DNA of 64,000 nucleotides from Providencia vermicola. GTDB lineage: Bacteria > Pseudomonadota > Gammaproteobacteria > Enterobacterales > Enterobacteriaceae. Each line of letters opens with the position of its first letter. Position 1 is the stretch's first letter. This document shows positions 61,743-64,000 of the stretch, piece by piece. The DNA is taken from assembly GCF_010748935.1 (NCBI RefSeq), contig NZ_CP048796.1, positions 1,181,001 to 1,245,000 of the forward strand, given 5' to 3'. The notes below the pieces were generated by a model. It worked only from the letters and a program-made list of their open reading frames with translations, was not told the origin of the DNA and searched no databases. Position numbers and translations under genes: made by a program.

Positions 61743-64000
61743 CTAGTCTTGTTTCGGTTTAAAGCGTAATAATCGGTTGGCATTAGTCACGACCGTAATC
61801 GATGATAGCGCCATGGCAGCCCCCGCAACGACAGGGTTTAATAGGGTGCCTGTTAATGGATAAAGAATACCCGCGGCGATTGGAATGCCTAATGAGTTAT
61901 ACACAAAAGCACCGAACAAGTTTTGTTTCATATTGCGCAAGGTACCTTTAGAAATAGCAACCGCATCGGCCACACCGTGTAAACTTTGGCGCATTAAGGT
62001 AATGGAAGCTGTTTCGATAGCAATATCACTACCTCCGCCCATAGCAATACCAACATCTGCACGGGCTAATGCCGGAGCATCGTTGATCCCATCACCAACC
62101 ATGGCAACCTTATGGCCTTTAGCTTGCAATGATTCAATTGCGGCTGATTTACCGTCTGGCATGACACCCGCAATGACTTCATCAATACCGGCTTCTTTCG
62201 CAATGGCTTTCGCGGTGACGGGGTTATCTCCCGTTAACATGACTAAACGGAAACCTTGCTTATGCAGTCGAGCTAGCGCACTGACACTGTCTTCACGTAA
62301 TGGGTCACGAATGGACAGCAAAGCAGCCACTTGACCATCGATAGCCAATAATACAGGCGTTACCCCTTGTGAAGCCTGTTGATGTAAGACCGTATCGATC
62401 TCGCTCGTATTAACACCGCTTTGTGCAAGGAGTTTTTGATTTCCGAGCAAAACGGTTTGACCATTAACGACTGCACTGATACCGAGACCCGCTAATGTTC
62501 TAAATTGCTCATTGGCTGGGAGTGAAAGTCCTTTAGCCCGTTGAGTAATGGCACGAGCAAGCGGGTGGTTAGAGCCACTTTCAAGTGAGGCGGCAATTTG
62601 CAACACTTCATGTTCAGAAAAATGATTAAAGGTATGAATATCCGTAACTTGGGGCATTCCTTCCGTTAACGTCCCAGTCTTGTCGAAAACAATGGTATCT
62701 AATTCACTGGCTTGCTGGAGGGCATCGGCATCACGTACTAATACGCCAAACTCGGCTGCCCGCCCGACACCAGAAATAATCGACATCGGTGTCGCTAACC
62801 CTAATGCGCATGGGCAAGCAATGATCAGAACCGTGGTTGTAATCACTAAGGCATAAGTAATTTGTGGTGCAGGACCGACAAAATACCAAATGAGGCCGGA
62901 GATGACGGCAATTGCAACGACCACAGGCACGAATACAGCGGAAATGCGGTCGGCTAATTGGCCAATTTGTGGTTTACTACTTTGTGCTTGGCGAACTAAG
63001 TGAATAATACGTGCAAGCGTGGTTTGGCTACCGACGGCTGCCGCACGGAAAAGAACTGTTCCATCTTGCACAACAGTACCTGCATGAACTTGATCCCCTT
63101 TGGTTTTTTGTTGAGGGATCGGTTCTCCTGTCAGCATAGCTTCATCTAACCAAACTTCGCCTTCTATGATTTCACCATCAACAGGAACACGATCCCCTGT
63201 TGCTAGGCGTAATATCATGCCTTTTTTAACGTGTTCGAGAGGCAAATCGACTTCCCCTTGCTCGGTTACCACACGCGCTGTGGGTGGCGTTAAGTCGAGT
63301 AGCCTTTCCAGCGCTTTTGAAGAGCGTTGACGGGCGCGCTGTTCAAGAGCATGGCCTAAGTTAATCAAACCGATGATCATCGCACTGGCTTCATAATAAA
63401 GATGGCGAGCTTGTTCTGGAAACAGCTCAGGCCATAGATTAACCACTATCGAGTATAACCAAGCCGCCCCAGTTCCTAATGCGACTAAGGTATCCATAGT
63501 CGCACTGCCATTTTTGAGGCTTTGCCATGCATTTTTATAGAAGTGACCACCTGCAAATACCATTACAGCTAAGGTTAAGATACCAATTGTCAGCCAAATG
63601 AAATGGTTTTGAGGGCTTAACATCATATTATCGCCCATCATACCCCAGATCATGACTGGGATACCGAGCGCTAATGCCAGTGCTGATTGCCAACGAAAGC
63701 GACGCATATTGGCATCTGCAACTTGTTGCTGGCGTTCACGTCGTTTCGCTTCATCCTGAATAATTTCTGCACCATAACCGGCTTTTTCAACAGCGGCGAC
63801 GAGATCTGCGGGTTGTGCTGTACCAGTGACTAACGCACTGCGTTCAGCAAGATTAACCCGTGCATTCTCGACCCCTGCTACGCTGGTTAGCGCTTTTTGT
63901 ACTTTATTAACGCAACTCGCACAGGTCATGCCATCTAATAGCAATTGAATACTGTCATCAGCTGGCGATATTTCAGGTTGTTGATCGACGTCAGACTGCT
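61743..64000 (-). CDS. copA: Cu(I)-exporting P-type ATPase CopA (5' end outside window)
   Basis: Pumps Cu(I) from cytoplasm to periplasm. The frame is open to the right edge, so the true start is outside; about 751 residues are visible against 834 in E. coli. Seen in order: a metal-binding domain (LDGMTCASC), evidently the second of two, then membrane helices, the TGE of the actuator (LTGEPIPQ), the CPC copper site in [13 protein letters not shown], the phosphorylation site [11 protein letters not shown], the HP motif SNHPLARAI, and [19 protein letters not shown]. The first metal-binding domain and any CueR box would lie to the right of the window. Confidence 0.95.
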   Translation of the reverse strand, partial: QSDVDQQPEISPADDSIQLLLDGMTCASCVNKVQKALTSVAGVENARVNLAERSALVTGTAQPADLVAAVEKAGYGAEIIQDEAKRRERQQQVADANMRRFRWQSALALALGIPVMIWGMMGDNMMLSPQNHFIWLTIGILTLAVMVFAGGHFYKNAWQSLKNGSATMDTLVALGTGAAWLYSIVVNLWPELFPEQARHLYYEASAMIIGLINLGHALEQRARQRSSKALERLLDLTPPTARVVTEQGEVDLPLEHVKKGMILRLATGDRVPVDGEIIEGEVWLDEAMLTGEPIPQQKTKGDQVHAGTVVQDGTVLFRAAAVGSQTTLARIIHLVRQAQSSKPQIGQLADRISAVFVPVVVAIAVISGLIWYFVGPAPQITYALVITTTVLIIACPCALGLATPMSIISGVGRAAEFGVLVRDADALQQASELDTIVFDKTGTLTEGMPQVTDIHTFNHFSEHEVLQIAASLESGSNHPLARAITQRAKGLSLPANEQFRTLAGLGISAVVNGQTVLLGNQKLLAQSGVNTSEIDTVLHQQASQGVTPVLLAIDGQVAALLSIRDPLREDSVSALARLHKQGFRLVMLTGDNPVTAKAIAKEAGIDEVIAGVMPDGKSAAIESLQAKGHKVAMVGDGINDAPALARADVGIAMGGGSDIAIETASITLMRQSLHGVADAVAISKGTLRNMKQNLFGAFVYNSLGIPIAAGILYPLTGTLLNPVVAGAAMALSSITVVTNANRLLRFKPKQD

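Overview
The window is chromosomal DNA of a gammaproteobacterium of the order Enterobacterales. Low GC, protein sequences close to but clearly diverged from Escherichia coli, and a gene order that joins blocks lying far apart in E. coli point to the family Morganellaceae, most likely Providencia. The genus is an inference; no marker in the window proves it. Almost everything is core genome.

Layout. (1) 1-638: end of a fimbrial subunit gene. (2) 705-18751: panD-panC-panB-folK-pcnB-gluQ-dksA-sfsA on the minus strand, hrpB on plus, a wrecked tyrosine phenol-lyase gene, mrcB, hemL, erpA, btuF, mtnN and dgt. This is the E. coli 3-4 minute region without the yad fimbrial operon, the fhu operon and degP. 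(3) 19008-27334: rlmD-relA-mazG-pyrG-eno, the E. coli 60-62 minute block without mazEF, with a decayed bacteriocin-exporter remnant between mazG and pyrG. (4) 27614-30050: a DASS-family carboxylate transporter and an orphan two-partner-secretion (TPS) domain protein. (5) 30314-64000: acrB-acrA/acrR, ychN, mscK, ybaM, a FUSC-like membrane protein, priC, apt-dnaX-ybaB-recR, htpG, adk, hemH, a Wzz-family gene, gsk, ybaL, fsr, ushA, a nucleotidyltransferase, a KAS III-like enzyme, ybaK, ybaP and copA (cut by the right edge). This follows the E. coli 10-11 minute order with small insertions.

Functions. The window covers pantothenate and folate synthesis, RNA polyadenylation, the stringent response (relA, dksA), cell-wall synthesis (mrcB), haem synthesis (hemL, hemH), Fe-S assembly (erpA), cobalamin uptake (btuF), nucleotide metabolism (pyrG, apt, adk, gsk, dgt, mazG, ushA), DNA replication and repair (dnaX, recR, priC), heat shock (htpG), multidrug efflux with its local repressor (acrAB-acrR), osmotic safety (mscK) and copper export (copA).

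I see no clear new multi-gene system. The best leads are: a 74-bp hairpin-bearing repeat present twice at gene 3' ends; an AUU start codon for pcnB with a long N-terminal linker; a preserved dnaX frameshift site; two gene fossils (tyrosine phenol-lyase, bacteriocin exporter); and four orphan accessory genes (TPS-domain protein, FUSC-like protein, nucleotidyltransferase, KAS III-like enzyme), some with palindromes in their flanking DNA. No tRNA, rRNA, CRISPR array, intact insertion sequence or phage gene was recognised.
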